Shown: piece after piece, positions 28,047-35,543 of the stretch
How positions within the stretch are numbered: position 1 is the first letter of the stretch
Layout: each line of letters starts with the position of its first letter
Origin: Stenotrophomonas indicatrix
Lineage (GTDB): Bacteria; Pseudomonadota; Gammaproteobacteria; Xanthomonadales; Xanthomonadaceae
Length of the DNA: 64,000 nt
Direction of reading: 5' to 3'
NCBI RefSeq assembly: GCF_002750975.1
Contig: NZ_PEJS01000001.1
Coordinates: 248,001-312,000 of the forward strand
The notes under the pieces: model-generated
Databases searched by the model: none
What the model saw: the letters and a program-made list of their open reading frames with translations, nothing else
What the model was told of the DNA's origin: nothing
Translations under genes and position numbers: made by a program

Positions 28047-28740
28047 CCGCTGGCTGGCACTGGCACTGCTGTTGGCAGTGCTGGGCCTGGCCTACCTGCT
28101 GCTGGTGCACCCGTGGTTCACCCAGCCGCTGCGCGCCATCGATGCCGATGCCGCCGCCCTGCGCGAGCGCCAGCAGCGCGTGCAGGCGCAGCTGCAGCAG
28201 CAGCCGCAGATCGAACAGCGGCTGCGCGCAACCCGCGACGCCCTGCAGCAGCGCCCGGGGTTCCTGCAGGAAGCCACCGCCGAGGCCGCCGCGGCCGCGC
28301 TCGGCGCACGCCTGCAGGATGCGGTGGCGATGGCCAGCCCGGGCAACCGCAGCTGCACCATCAGCAACCGCACGCCGTTGAGCGACAACCGTCGCGATGC
28401 TGCGTTCGTGCGCGTGGCCATGCAGGTGCGCCTGCGCTGTGGCGTGGCCGAACTCGCCACCGTGCTGCACAGCCTGGAGACTGGCAGCCCGCGCCTGTTC
28501 GTGGACAACCTCAACCTGATCGCACAGCGCTTCCAGCAATCGCCCAACGAATCCGGCCTCGGCCTGGATGTGTCCTTCGAGCTGGCCGGCTACCTGTTGC
28601 CGGCGGCTGCTGCCGATCCCTCGACAGCACCCGTGGCCACGCCGCCTGCAGCAGCGCCGGTGGCGTCGCCGCCGGCACCTGTGCCGTCACCGGCGGAGCA
28701 GCCTGCCACCGATGCGCAGGAGGTGGCCGATGAAGCTTGA
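28021..28740 (+). CDS. xpsM: Type II secretion protein XpsM (GspM)
   Basis: A 239-residue inner-membrane protein with one N-terminal segment (RWLALALLLAVLGLAYLLLV). A glutamine-rich coiled coil (LRERQQRVQAQLQQQPQIEQ) and a ferredoxin-like periplasmic domain (to about 200) precede a Pro/Ala-rich tail. It partners GspL. Two cysteines (NRSCTIS and LRCGVA) could form a disulfide. Assignment rests on position and topology, since GspM is poorly conserved in sequence. Confidence 0.88.
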   Translation: MPMPSARRDRWLALALLLAVLGLAYLLLVHPWFTQPLRAIDADAAALRERQQRVQAQLQQQPQIEQRLRATRDALQQRPGFLQEATAEAAAAALGARLQDAVAMASPGNRSCTISNRTPLSDNRRDAAFVRVAMQVRLRCGVAELATVLHSLETGSPRLFVDNLNLIAQRFQQSPNESGLGLDVSFELAGYLLPAAAADPSTAPVATPPAAAPVASPPAPVPSPAEQPATDAQEVADEA

Positions 28741-29518
28741 GCAGATCAGCCTGCGCACCGGGCTGTCGCTGGCGCTGGCCGGATGGGCCGCAGCGATCTG
28801 GCTGGCCACCGGCTTCGGTCTTGGCAGCCAGCTGCCCACGGTCAGTGCGGAGGGCGACGCGCAGTCCGCGCTGCCGGCGCTGCCCGTGCTGGCGCCCGAA
28901 CGCATGGCCGGTGCAGACAGCTACAGCGTGATCAGCGAACGGCCCCTGTTCGCCGAGGACCGCAAGCCACGCCCGTATCTGCTGGGGGGCAGTGAAGCCG
29001 CCGCCAGTCCGGCACTGCGCCTGACCGGCGTGCTGATGTCCCGCGACTTCAGCATGGCCACCTTCACCACCGAGCAGGGCCGGTCGCTGCGCCTGCGCCT
29101 CAACGGCGATGCAGTCGATGGCTGGCAGCTGGTGGCATTGGAACCGCGCCAGGCCACGGTGATCGGCTCCAGTGGCAGCCAGGTGCTGGAACTGGCCGTG
29201 TTCAATGGCCAGGGCGGTGAAGCGCCGACCGCGCTGCGCGGAGCCACTGGCACACCGCCTGTGCCTGGCGCGGTGGTTCCGCCGCCGCCACCGCAGCCAA
29301 CGCCCAGCCAGACGCTGCCCACCCCCCGTGCCGCCGATGGCAACGTGGCTCCCGCCTCGCCTGCACCGGCCGCGGCCGCCGCACCCCCTGCAAACACCAA
29401 CGGTCCCAGCGAAGCGCAGATGCAGGCCATCCGCGAACGCATCCAGGCCCGCCGCCGTCAGCTGCAGCAACAGCAGCAACAACCGTCGCCGCCCCCGGGC
29501 GATGGCACCAACCGATAG
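28730..29518 (+). CDS. xpsN: Type II secretion protein XpsN (GspC-like)
   Basis: A 262-residue bitopic protein with one membrane segment (LSLALAGWAAAIWLATGFGL). A periplasmic HR-like domain starts SVISERPLFAEDRKPRPYL, the pattern by which GspC binds the secretin. A proline-rich linker and a glutamine-rich C-terminus follow. In Xanthomonas XpsN replaces GspC and connects XpsL-XpsM to XpsD; no PDZ domain is seen here. The ATG at 28730 overlaps the xpsM end by 11 bp. Confidence 0.88.
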   Translation: MKLEQISLRTGLSLALAGWAAAIWLATGFGLGSQLPTVSAEGDAQSALPALPVLAPERMAGADSYSVISERPLFAEDRKPRPYLLGGSEAAASPALRLTGVLMSRDFSMATFTTEQGRSLRLRLNGDAVDGWQLVALEPRQATVIGSSGSQVLELAVFNGQGGEAPTALRGATGTPPVPGAVVPPPPPQPTPSQTLPTPRAADGNVAPASPAPAAAAAPPANTNGPSEAQMQAIRERIQARRRQLQQQQQQPSPPPGDGTNR

Positions 29519-29527
29519 AGTGAATGC

Positions 29528-31738
29528 ATGAATCTGCGTTTTCTTCCCTGGTCCTTCGCCCTGACGCTGCTGGTCGGCTGCAGCACCGTGTCGGCCCCGC
29601 ATGTGCAACGCAACGGCAACCTGCAGCCCTCGGCCAGTGCCGGCCAGGCTGCCGTCGATGCGCAGACCGAAGCGGCCGATCAAGCCCAGGGGGCGCCGCA
29701 GGCGGTGATCCGCCGTGGCACCGGCACCATGATCAACCGCGAAGCCGCGCGCAAGCCGTCGCCCGCGCTGCATGCGGCCAGCTCCGGTGAGGCGACCTTC
29801 AACTTTGAAGGCGAGTCGGTGCACGCGGTGGTCAAGGCCATCCTCGGGGACATGCTCGGCCAGAACTACGTGATCGCCCCGGGGGTGCAGGGCACGGTGA
29901 CGCTGGCCACGCCCAAGCCGGTATCGCCGGCACAGGCACTGAACCTGCTGGAGATGGTGCTGGGCTGGAACAACGCCCGCATGGTCTACAGCGGTGGCCG
30001 CTACAACATCGTCGCCGCCGACCAGGCACTGGCCGGCACCGTGGCGCCGAGCACCGCGCCGGCCTCCAGCGCACGCGGTTTTGAAGTGCGCGTGGTGCCG
30101 CTGCAGTTCATTTCCGCCACCGAGATGAAGAAGGTGCTGGAGCCCTATGCGCGGCCCAATGCCATCGTCAACGTCGACAGCGGCCGCAACGTGATCACCC
30201 TCGGCGGTACGCGTGCGGAACTGGAGAACTACCTGCATACCGTCGAGATCTTCGACGTCGACTGGCTTTCGGGCATGTCGGTGGGTGTATTCCCGATCCA
30301 GTCCGGCAAGGCCGAGCAGGTCGCGGCGGATCTGGAGAAGGTATTCGGCGAAGAGAGCAAGACGCCCAGCGCCGGCATGTTCCGTTTCCTGCCGCTGGAA
30401 AACGCCAATGCAGTGCTGGTGATCACCCCGCAGGTGCGCTACCTGGACCAGATCCAGCAGTGGCTGGACCGCATCGATACCGCCGGCGGCAGCGCGCGCC
30501 TGTTCTCGCATGAACTGCGTTACATCAAGGCACGCGACCTGGCCGAACGCCTCAGCGAAGCCTTTGCCAGCAGCGGCAACCGCGGCGGCTCCGGCTCGGC
30601 ATCGCTGGCGCCGGGTGCCATTCCGTCGCAGCTGGGCAGCGAGGGCGACCGCGGTATGGACGCGGGCAACAGCAGCAGTTTCAACAACCAGGTCGGTGGC
30701 GGCAGCAGCAGCGGAAGTGGCAGCAGCGCCGGCAGCCTGAACCTGCCGCAGCGCCAGTCGGGCAACGTCAGCATCAGCCTGGAAGTGGAAGGCGATCGTG
30801 TCGGCGTGTCGGCGGTGGAGGAAACCAACACGCTGCTGGTGCGTTCGACACCGCAGGCCTGGCGCTCGATCCGCGAGGTGATCGAAAAGCTGGACGTGAT
30901 GCCGCTGCAGGTGCACATCGAAGCGCAGGTGGCCGAAGTCGGGCTGACCGGCGACCTGAAGTACGGCGTCAACTGGTTCTTCGACAATGCCGTGGCGGGG
31001 CGCGCGCTGACCGGCGCGCTGTCCGGGTTGACCCTGCCAGCAGCGGCCGGCGGCTCCTGGAACACCTTCGCCGGTGCGGTGACCGGTACCGATGGCGCCG
31101 GCTGGGCGTTCACCGGGCACAACGGTGCAGCCGTGGTCAGTGCGCTGGACAAGGTCACCGACGTGCGCCTGCTGCAGACGCCCTCGGTGTTCGTGCGCAA
31201 CAACGCCGAAGCCACCCTCAACGTGGGCGACAAGGTGCCGATCAACACCACCACGGTCAACACCGGCATCGGCACCAGCAGCTACAGCTCGGTGCAGTAC
31301 ATCGACACCGGCGTGATCCTCAAGGTGCGCCCGCGCGTCACCCGTGACGGTACGGTGTTCCTGGATATCGTGCAGGAGATCAGCAGCGCATCGGACGTGC
31401 CGGAGAACTGCAATCCGCAGGAGCGCAACTGCAATCCGCGCATCTCCACCAAGAAGCTGGCCACCGAGGCGGCGGTGCAGAGCGGGGACACCATCATGCT
31501 GGCCGGCCTGATCACCGATTCGGCCACCGATGGCAGCAGCGGCATTCCCGGCCTGAGCCGGATTCCGGTACTGGGCGCGCTGTTCGGCCAGAAGAGCCGC
31601 ACCAGCCGTCGTTCGGAAGTGATCGTGCTGCTGACCCCGACCATCGTCCGCAACGGCCAGGAAGCCCGCACCCTGACCGATGAGTACAGCCAGCGCTTCC
31701 GCGCGATGGAACCGCTGAACCAGCCGCGCAGGAAGTAA
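29528..31738 (+). CDS. xpsD: Type II secretin XpsD (GspD), lipoprotein
   Basis: A 736-residue outer-membrane channel. The signal peptide has a lipobox L15-V16-G17-C18, unlike most GspD proteins, which use the pilotin GspS. N0 to N3 domains (about 85-460) include KKVLEPYARPNAIVNVDSGR. N3 has a long Gly/Ser-rich insertion (about 350-410). The secretin domain contains EAQVAEVGLTGDLKYGVNWF and VGDKVPINTTTVNTGIGTSS, and ends in GLSRIPVLGALFGQKSRTSR, the secretin signature. No S-domain extension follows, consistent with self-lipidation. It closes the operon and is followed by a repeat-filled gap. Confidence 0.95.
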   Translation: MNLRFLPWSFALTLLVGCSTVSAPHVQRNGNLQPSASAGQAAVDAQTEAADQAQGAPQAVIRRGTGTMINREAARKPSPALHAASSGEATFNFEGESVHAVVKAILGDMLGQNYVIAPGVQGTVTLATPKPVSPAQALNLLEMVLGWNNARMVYSGGRYNIVAADQALAGTVAPSTAPASSARGFEVRVVPLQFISATEMKKVLEPYARPNAIVNVDSGRNVITLGGTRAELENYLHTVEIFDVDWLSGMSVGVFPIQSGKAEQVAADLEKVFGEESKTPSAGMFRFLPLENANAVLVITPQVRYLDQIQQWLDRIDTAGGSARLFSHELRYIKARDLAERLSEAFASSGNRGGSGSASLAPGAIPSQLGSEGDRGMDAGNSSSFNNQVGGGSSSGSGSSAGSLNLPQRQSGNVSISLEVEGDRVGVSAVEETNTLLVRSTPQAWRSIREVIEKLDVMPLQVHIEAQVAEVGLTGDLKYGVNWFFDNAVAGRALTGALSGLTLPAAAGGSWNTFAGAVTGTDGAGWAFTGHNGAAVVSALDKVTDVRLLQTPSVFVRNNAEATLNVGDKVPINTTTVNTGIGTSSYSSVQYIDTGVILKVRPRVTRDGTVFLDIVQEISSASDVPENCNPQERNCNPRISTKKLATEAAVQSGDTIMLAGLITDSATDGSSGIPGLSRIPVLGALFGQKSRTSRRSEVIVLLTPTIVRNGQEARTLTDEYSQRFRAMEPLNQPRRK

Positions 31739-31742
31739 GCCG

Positions 31743-31986
31743 GCCGGGCTGCGCCCGGCACCCTCCGAAGCCGAAGCTGAAGCCGAAGCCGAAGCCGAAG
31801 CCGAAGCAACGGCAACAGCGGGCATTCCGTGGGATGGCGGGGCGGTGTGGGCTGGCAGGACACGCCGTAAACCCGTCCCTGGGGGCTCGATGGCGCCATC
31901 CATGGCGCCAACGGTCCTGCCAGCCCACACCGCCCCGCCGCCGACAGATTCCGTGGGCTGTTGGTAGGTGTCGACCTTGGTCGACA
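31743..31986 (-). repeat. Covarying long-hairpin element with flanks, copy B
   Basis: Copy B is inverted relative to copy A. Read on the minus strand it runs: GTCGACC palindrome with a GTAG header (plus-strand 31963-31986), a hairpin with perfect 25-bp arms (31836-31860, 31915-31939) and an inner stem TGGCGCCAT-CC-ATGGCGCCA (31891-31910), the asymmetric block (31862-31889), a hexamer tract (31767-31808), and the end palindrome GCCGGGC-TGC-GCCCGGC (31743-31759). The arm sequence differs from copies A, C and D. Confidence 0.8.
31767..31808. repeat. Hexanucleotide tandem repeat, seven units
   Basis: Seven units of GAAGCN (mostly GAAGCC) in perfect register. Shorter, decayed tracts of the same period occupy the same place in copy A (about 5934-5965) and copy C (about 32208-32240). 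It may vary in copy number by slippage. It is not a CRISPR. Confidence 0.85.
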
Positions 31987-32013
31987 CATCTTTCAGATAT
32001 CGAAATACAGGAA

Positions 32014-32056
32014 TGGGGTCAGATCCGTTTTCCTGCGGAAAACGGATCTGACCCCA
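32014..32056. repeat. Palindrome with perfect 20-bp arms, GGGGTCAG type
   Basis: TGGGGTCAGATCCGTTTTCC (32014-32033) is fully complementary to 32037-32056 around TGC. It stands where copies A and B carry the GTCGACC palindrome, at the left end of element C. Related palindromes with different stems occur at 54262-54298 and 59103-59141. Confidence 0.85.
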
Positions 32057-32091
32057 GGAGTCGTTCAGACAGTTCGCGGAAAACTGTCGAA

Positions 32092-32268
32092 GGTGGGGGG
32101 TGTCGGATTGCGGGGTGTCAGCCGCATGGATGCGGCTGCCAAGCCTACAAGGACGTACTTGCGGCGTCCCCGCAATCCGATACCGCCCCGCCATCCCCCA
32201 GGACCCCAGCTGTTGCTGTTGCTTCGGCCCTGGCTTGAAGCCTCTGCGGGTGCCGGGTGCAACCCGGC
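32092..32268 (+). repeat. Covarying long-hairpin element with right flank, copy C
   Basis: Arms 32092-32115 and 32168-32192 pair over about 24 bp with a few mismatches or wobbles and one bulge. The inner stem AGCCGCAT-GG-ATGCGGCT (32120-32137) keeps the central GG of copy A but with other base pairs. The asymmetric block is 32140-32167. The right flank ends in GCCGGGT-GCA-ACCCGGC (32252-32268), again the same stem with compensated bases. Confidence 0.8.
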
Positions 32269-32318
32269 CGACACCCACCCGATGCTACGCTGTGGCCACC
32301 GACAACCACGGAGGCGGG

Positions 32319-33173
32319 ATGGGGGCGATCGTGTTGTTGCCGCTGGGCGTGGACGACGCGGTACTTGACCGCTGCCTGGCCGCGCTTGATGCCGGTACCG
32401 CAGCGGGAACATCGATCTGGCTGGCCGATGACGCACAGGCCGGGCCACGTGCACAGGCGGTGGTGGAACACTGGCTGGCACATACGCCGTTGCAGGCCGA
32501 GTACACCCGCCGCGCGCGGCCGCTGGGCGAGGTTGCCCATCTGGACGAAATGCTGCGTGCCTGCGATGGCCTGGACGTGGCGGTGCTGGCCCCGGACAGC
32601 GTGCCCGCACCGGGATGGCTGCAGCAGCTGCAGGCCACGTTTGCACGCGACGCGGCCATTGCCACGGCCACGCCGTGGTGCAACGTGGGCGAAACCGCGG
32701 CGTGGCCGCGCTTGGGTGAGCTCAACCCCGAACCGGGCGACCCGGCGCTGTTGGCACATGTCTGCGCCGCACTGCCGAGCCTGCATCCTGAACTCCCTTC
32801 GGCGGTCACCCACGCCGTGCTGGTGCGCGCCAATGCACGGCGGCGCGCTGGTGGCCTGGATACAGAAAGCTACCTGGGCTGGAACGCGGCGCTGGTCGAT
32901 CTGAGCCTGCGCATGGCTGGTCTCGGTTGGCGCAACGTGTTGTGCGAAAACGCCTTCGTCAGCCGTGCCAGTGAAGCACCCAGCCGCGACGGCGATCTGG
33001 AAGCACTGGCCGCGCGCTGGCCGGGCTGGGTACCGCGGCTGGCTGACTTCCTGATGCACGACCCGCTGCACACGCTGCGCCAGGACCTGCAGCACGGCCT
33101 GCAGCAGGCGATAATGCCGCGCGGGCAGGGCGACCTGTTCGTCCCGCCATCACCGTTGGAGCCGCCTGTTTGA
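32319..33173 (+). CDS. Glycosyltransferase-like protein
   Basis: A 284-residue protein with the layout of a short family 2 glycosyltransferase: MGAIVLLPLGVDDAVLDRCL at the N-terminus, WLADDAQAGPRA at the usual nucleotide-sugar site, and a mid-protein segment LDVAVLAPDSVPAPGWLQQL in place of the common DxD loop. No membrane segment is evident. It overlaps the next glycosyltransferase by four bases, so they probably act together on a surface glycan or lipid. The ATG at 32319 follows GGAGG by 4 nt; longer in-frame readings run into repeat DNA. Sugar and acceptor cannot be told. The missing canonical DxD makes the activity uncertain. Confidence 0.65.
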   Translation: MGAIVLLPLGVDDAVLDRCLAALDAGTAAGTSIWLADDAQAGPRAQAVVEHWLAHTPLQAEYTRRARPLGEVAHLDEMLRACDGLDVAVLAPDSVPAPGWLQQLQATFARDAAIATATPWCNVGETAAWPRLGELNPEPGDPALLAHVCAALPSLHPELPSAVTHAVLVRANARRRAGGLDTESYLGWNAALVDLSLRMAGLGWRNVLCENAFVSRASEAPSRDGDLEALAARWPGWVPRLADFLMHDPLHTLRQDLQHGLQQAIMPRGQGDLFVPPSPLEPPV

Positions 33174-34009
33174 ATTCCGCCATTGCCGCCATCGTCGTCA
33201 CCTACCAGAGCGGCAGCACCATTGATGCGTGCCTGTCGCGGCTGCGCCAGGCGCAGGACGTGGCCGAGATCCGGGTGGTCGACAATGGATCGCTGGATGA
33301 CACCCTGGAAGTCGTGCAGCGCCACGCCAGCCATGATCCGCGTGTACGTTTCATCGCCAACCCGGACAACCCCGGTTTTGCCGCGGCCAACAACCAGGGC
33401 GTTGCCGATTCACGCAGCCCGTGGCTGGCCTTCATCAATCCCGACCTGATGGTCGAAGTCGATACGCTGGCAGCCCTGCGTGACTGCGCCAATGCGGTGG
33501 GCGACAGTCTGCTGGGGGTGGAGCAGGTGGACGAGCAGGGCCAGGCCGATGAAGCGGTACGGCGCCGTGATCCGGACTTCCTTGCCATGCTGCGCTCACC
33601 CGGTCGTGGCGCGCGGTTGGCCATTGCCCGCGACCCGGCGCAGCCATTGCAGCAGGTGCCGGCATTGTCCGGTGCGCTGCTGCTGATGCCGCGCGCCCTG
33701 TTTGATCGCATCGGCGGCTGGGATGCCGGCTACCGGCTGCACGCCGAAGACCTGGACTTGTGCCGCCGCGTGCGCGAGGCCGGTGGCGTGGTCGCCATCG
33801 CCAACGACCTGAAGGTGACCCACGTGCGCGGGGTGTCCAGCCGCTCGCGCCCGTTCTTCGTTGAATGGCACAAGCATCGCGGGCTATGGCGCTATTTCAG
33901 CAAGTTCGAAGCGCCGCAGCGGTCGTTGCCGGTGCGGGTGGCGGTGTGGGGGGCGATCTGGGCCCATGCACTGGTGCAGGTGCCGAGGTTGCTGCGCAGG
34001 TCGCTGTAA
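33170..34009 (+). CDS. Family 2 glycosyltransferase, rhamnosyltransferase-like
   Basis: A 279-residue GT-A fold enzyme resembling WbbL-type rhamnosyltransferases. It shows AIVVTYQSG at the N-terminus, [26 protein letters not shown], then [13 protein letters not shown] (the NPD form of the DxD motif) and [20 protein letters not shown], the conserved ED(L)D catalytic region. It starts with TTG at 33170, overlapping the previous stop as TTGA; no other start keeps the first beta strand. A C-terminal hydrophobic, basic tail may bind the membrane. Likely role: sugar addition in O-antigen or another envelope polymer. Confidence 0.85.
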   Translation: MNSAIAAIVVTYQSGSTIDACLSRLRQAQDVAEIRVVDNGSLDDTLEVVQRHASHDPRVRFIANPDNPGFAAANNQGVADSRSPWLAFINPDLMVEVDTLAALRDCANAVGDSLLGVEQVDEQGQADEAVRRRDPDFLAMLRSPGRGARLAIARDPAQPLQQVPALSGALLLMPRALFDRIGGWDAGYRLHAEDLDLCRRVREAGGVVAIANDLKVTHVRGVSSRSRPFFVEWHKHRGLWRYFSKFEAPQRSLPVRVAVWGAIWAHALVQVPRLLRRSL

Positions 34010-34025
34010 CGCGCTGCCACAGGAT

Positions 34026-34049
34026 CATCCACGCATGGCGTGGATCGAC
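34026..34049. repeat. REP-like palindrome
   Basis: ATCCACGC-ATG-GCGTGGAT (34027-34045), same type as 5738-5761 and 61239-61262, but with GTCG instead of GTAG as the minus-strand header. It sits between the glycosyltransferase and pncB. Confidence 0.75.
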
Positions 34050-34118
34050 TGCAGAGCGCGTGAGGGCGCCACCTCCACCACGGACCCCTGTTCACCCGAA
34101 CGGGCGCATAATTCCCCC

Positions 34119-35306
34119 ATGCCTATCATCCAGTCCCTGCTCGACACCGACCTGTACAAGTTCACCATGATGCAGGCGGTGCTGCACCAGCACCCCGGCG
34201 CGCAGGTTCAATACCGTTTCAAATGCCGCACCCCCGGTATCGAGCTGGCCCGCTACATCGACCAGATCGATGAGGAGATCGACCACCTGTGCAGCTTGCG
34301 CTTCAGCAATGAAGAGCTGGATTACATGCGTGGCCTGCGCTTCGTGAAGCCCGATTTCGCCGACTTCCTCGGCCTGTTCCACCTGGATCGCAAATACATC
34401 CAGCTGCGCGCGTCGAAGACGGTGCCCGGCGAGATTGAACTGGACATCACCGGTCCATGGCTGCACACGATCCTGTTCGAAGTGCCGCTGCTGGCGATCA
34501 TCAACGAAGTCTGGTTCCGCAACACCACCACGGCGGATTTCGCCGAAGGCGAACGCCGCCTGCAGGCCAAGGCCGCGCTGCTGCGCGATACCCCTGGTTT
34601 CGAGCAGTGCCGCATCGCCGACTATGGCAGCCGCCGCCGCTACTCGCGCGATTGGCATGCCCGCCTGCTGCCGCTGCTGCGCGATGCGCTGGGCCCGCAG
34701 CTGGTCGGCACCAGCAACGTGCACTTCGCGCGCCTGTACGGCATGACGCCGCACGGCACCATGGCCCACGAGTACCTGCAGGCGTTCCAGGCACTGGGCC
34801 CGCGCCTGCGCGATTCGCAGGTGGCGGCGCTGGAGTCGTGGGCGCGCGAGTACCGCGGCGACCTTGGCATCGCCCTGTCCGACGTGGTCGGGCTGGATGC
34901 GTTCCTGCGCGACTTCGACATGTATTTCTGCAAGCTGTTCGACGGCGTGCGCCATGATTCCGGCGACCCGTTCGACTGGGGCGACCGCATGCTGGCCCAC
35001 TTCCAGCTGCGCCGCGTCGACCCGCGCAGCAAAGTACTGGTGTTCAGCGATGGGCTCGACATCACCAAGGTGATGCGCCTGTACGACTACTTCCGTGGCC
35101 GCTGCCAGGTGGCGTTCGGCGTGGGCACCCACCTGACCAACGATCTGGGGCCGACCCCGCTGAACATCGTCATCAAGATGGTCCGCTGCAACGGCCAGCC
35201 GGTGGCCAAGCTCAGTGACTCGCCGGGCAAGAGCATGTGCGACGACCCGGGCTACCTGTCCTACCTGCGCCAGGTGTTCGAACTGCCGGATCCGGCCCAG
35301 GCCTGA
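34119..35306 (+). CDS. pncB: Nicotinate phosphoribosyltransferase PncB
   Basis: A 395-residue cytoplasmic enzyme of NAD salvage: nicotinate + PRPP + ATP to nicotinate mononucleotide. The N-terminus [20 protein letters not shown] is the family hallmark. [44 protein letters not shown] and [19 protein letters not shown] line the substrate and PRPP sites. H in [11 protein letters not shown] matches the autophosphorylated histidine. Length is normal. The ATG at 34119 begins the conserved region, although no strong ribosome site precedes it. It stands alone between the glycosyltransferases and bcs. A GC-rich stem (35321-35337) without a T-tract follows. Confidence 0.95.
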   Translation: MPIIQSLLDTDLYKFTMMQAVLHQHPGAQVQYRFKCRTPGIELARYIDQIDEEIDHLCSLRFSNEELDYMRGLRFVKPDFADFLGLFHLDRKYIQLRASKTVPGEIELDITGPWLHTILFEVPLLAIINEVWFRNTTTADFAEGERRLQAKAALLRDTPGFEQCRIADYGSRRRYSRDWHARLLPLLRDALGPQLVGTSNVHFARLYGMTPHGTMAHEYLQAFQALGPRLRDSQVAALESWAREYRGDLGIALSDVVGLDAFLRDFDMYFCKLFDGVRHDSGDPFDWGDRMLAHFQLRRVDPRSKVLVFSDGLDITKVMRLYDYFRGRCQVAFGVGTHLTNDLGPTPLNIVIKMVRCNGQPVAKLSDSPGKSMCDDPGYLSYLRQVFELPDPAQA

Positions 35307-35423
35307 TCGCGGTCGGTCCGGGGCCGCACCGCGGCCCGTGGCTGCCTGCATGTGGTGCTTGCCGCACATCGCGGGTGGCAGTAATTGACCGTGCCTTGAT
35401 GCCGCAAGCATCAGGATCGACGG

Positions 35424-35429
35424 TATGAT
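35424..35429 (+). promoter_or_regulatory. Possible -10 box of the bcs operon
   Basis: TATGAT, five of six matches to the sigma-70 -10 consensus, 114 bp before the bcsE start. The best upstream -35 candidate, TTGATG (35396-35401), is 22 bp away, too far for a normal promoter. An activator-dependent or other promoter is possible. Confidence 0.35.
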
Positions 35430-35448
35430 GCGCCCACAACCACACGAA

Positions 35449-35464
35449 TGTGACGTGCGTCATC
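35449..35464 (+). promoter_or_regulatory. CRP/Clp-like binding site upstream of bcsE
   Basis: TGTGA-CGTGCG-TCATC matches the CRP-family consensus TGTGA-N6-TCACA at eight of ten half-site positions. In Xanthomonadaceae the CRP homologue Clp uses this kind of site and loses DNA binding when it binds c-di-GMP. The centre is 80-90 bp before the bcsE start and downstream of the possible TATGAT box, so it could repress or serve another promoter. Confidence 0.45.
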
Positions 35465-35543
35465 AAATGAGTTTCCTTCGCTGCAGTATCCACCCTGCAA
35501 GTCTGCCAATGGACCCACCGATGGCCGCTGAAAGGAACAACGC

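Larger units (their letters stand above)
31739..32318. other. Gene-free stretch between xpsD and the glycosyltransferases
   Basis: 580 bp without a credible gene. It holds hairpin element B (minus orientation, 31743-31986), a 20-bp-arm palindrome (32014-32056) and hairpin element C (32092-32268). The last 50 bp contain GGAGG (32310-32314), which serves the next gene. No clear promoter or intrinsic terminator was found. Confidence 0.8.

Noticed and set aside
31767..31808. Hexamer array considered as a CRISPR or coding repeat
   Set aside because: There are no spacers and no cas genes, and no supported gene covers it.
28511..32278. 1255-codon minus-strand frame across xpsM to xpsD and the repeat gap
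   Set aside because: It spans several well-supported xps genes on the other strand and passes through palindromic repeats.
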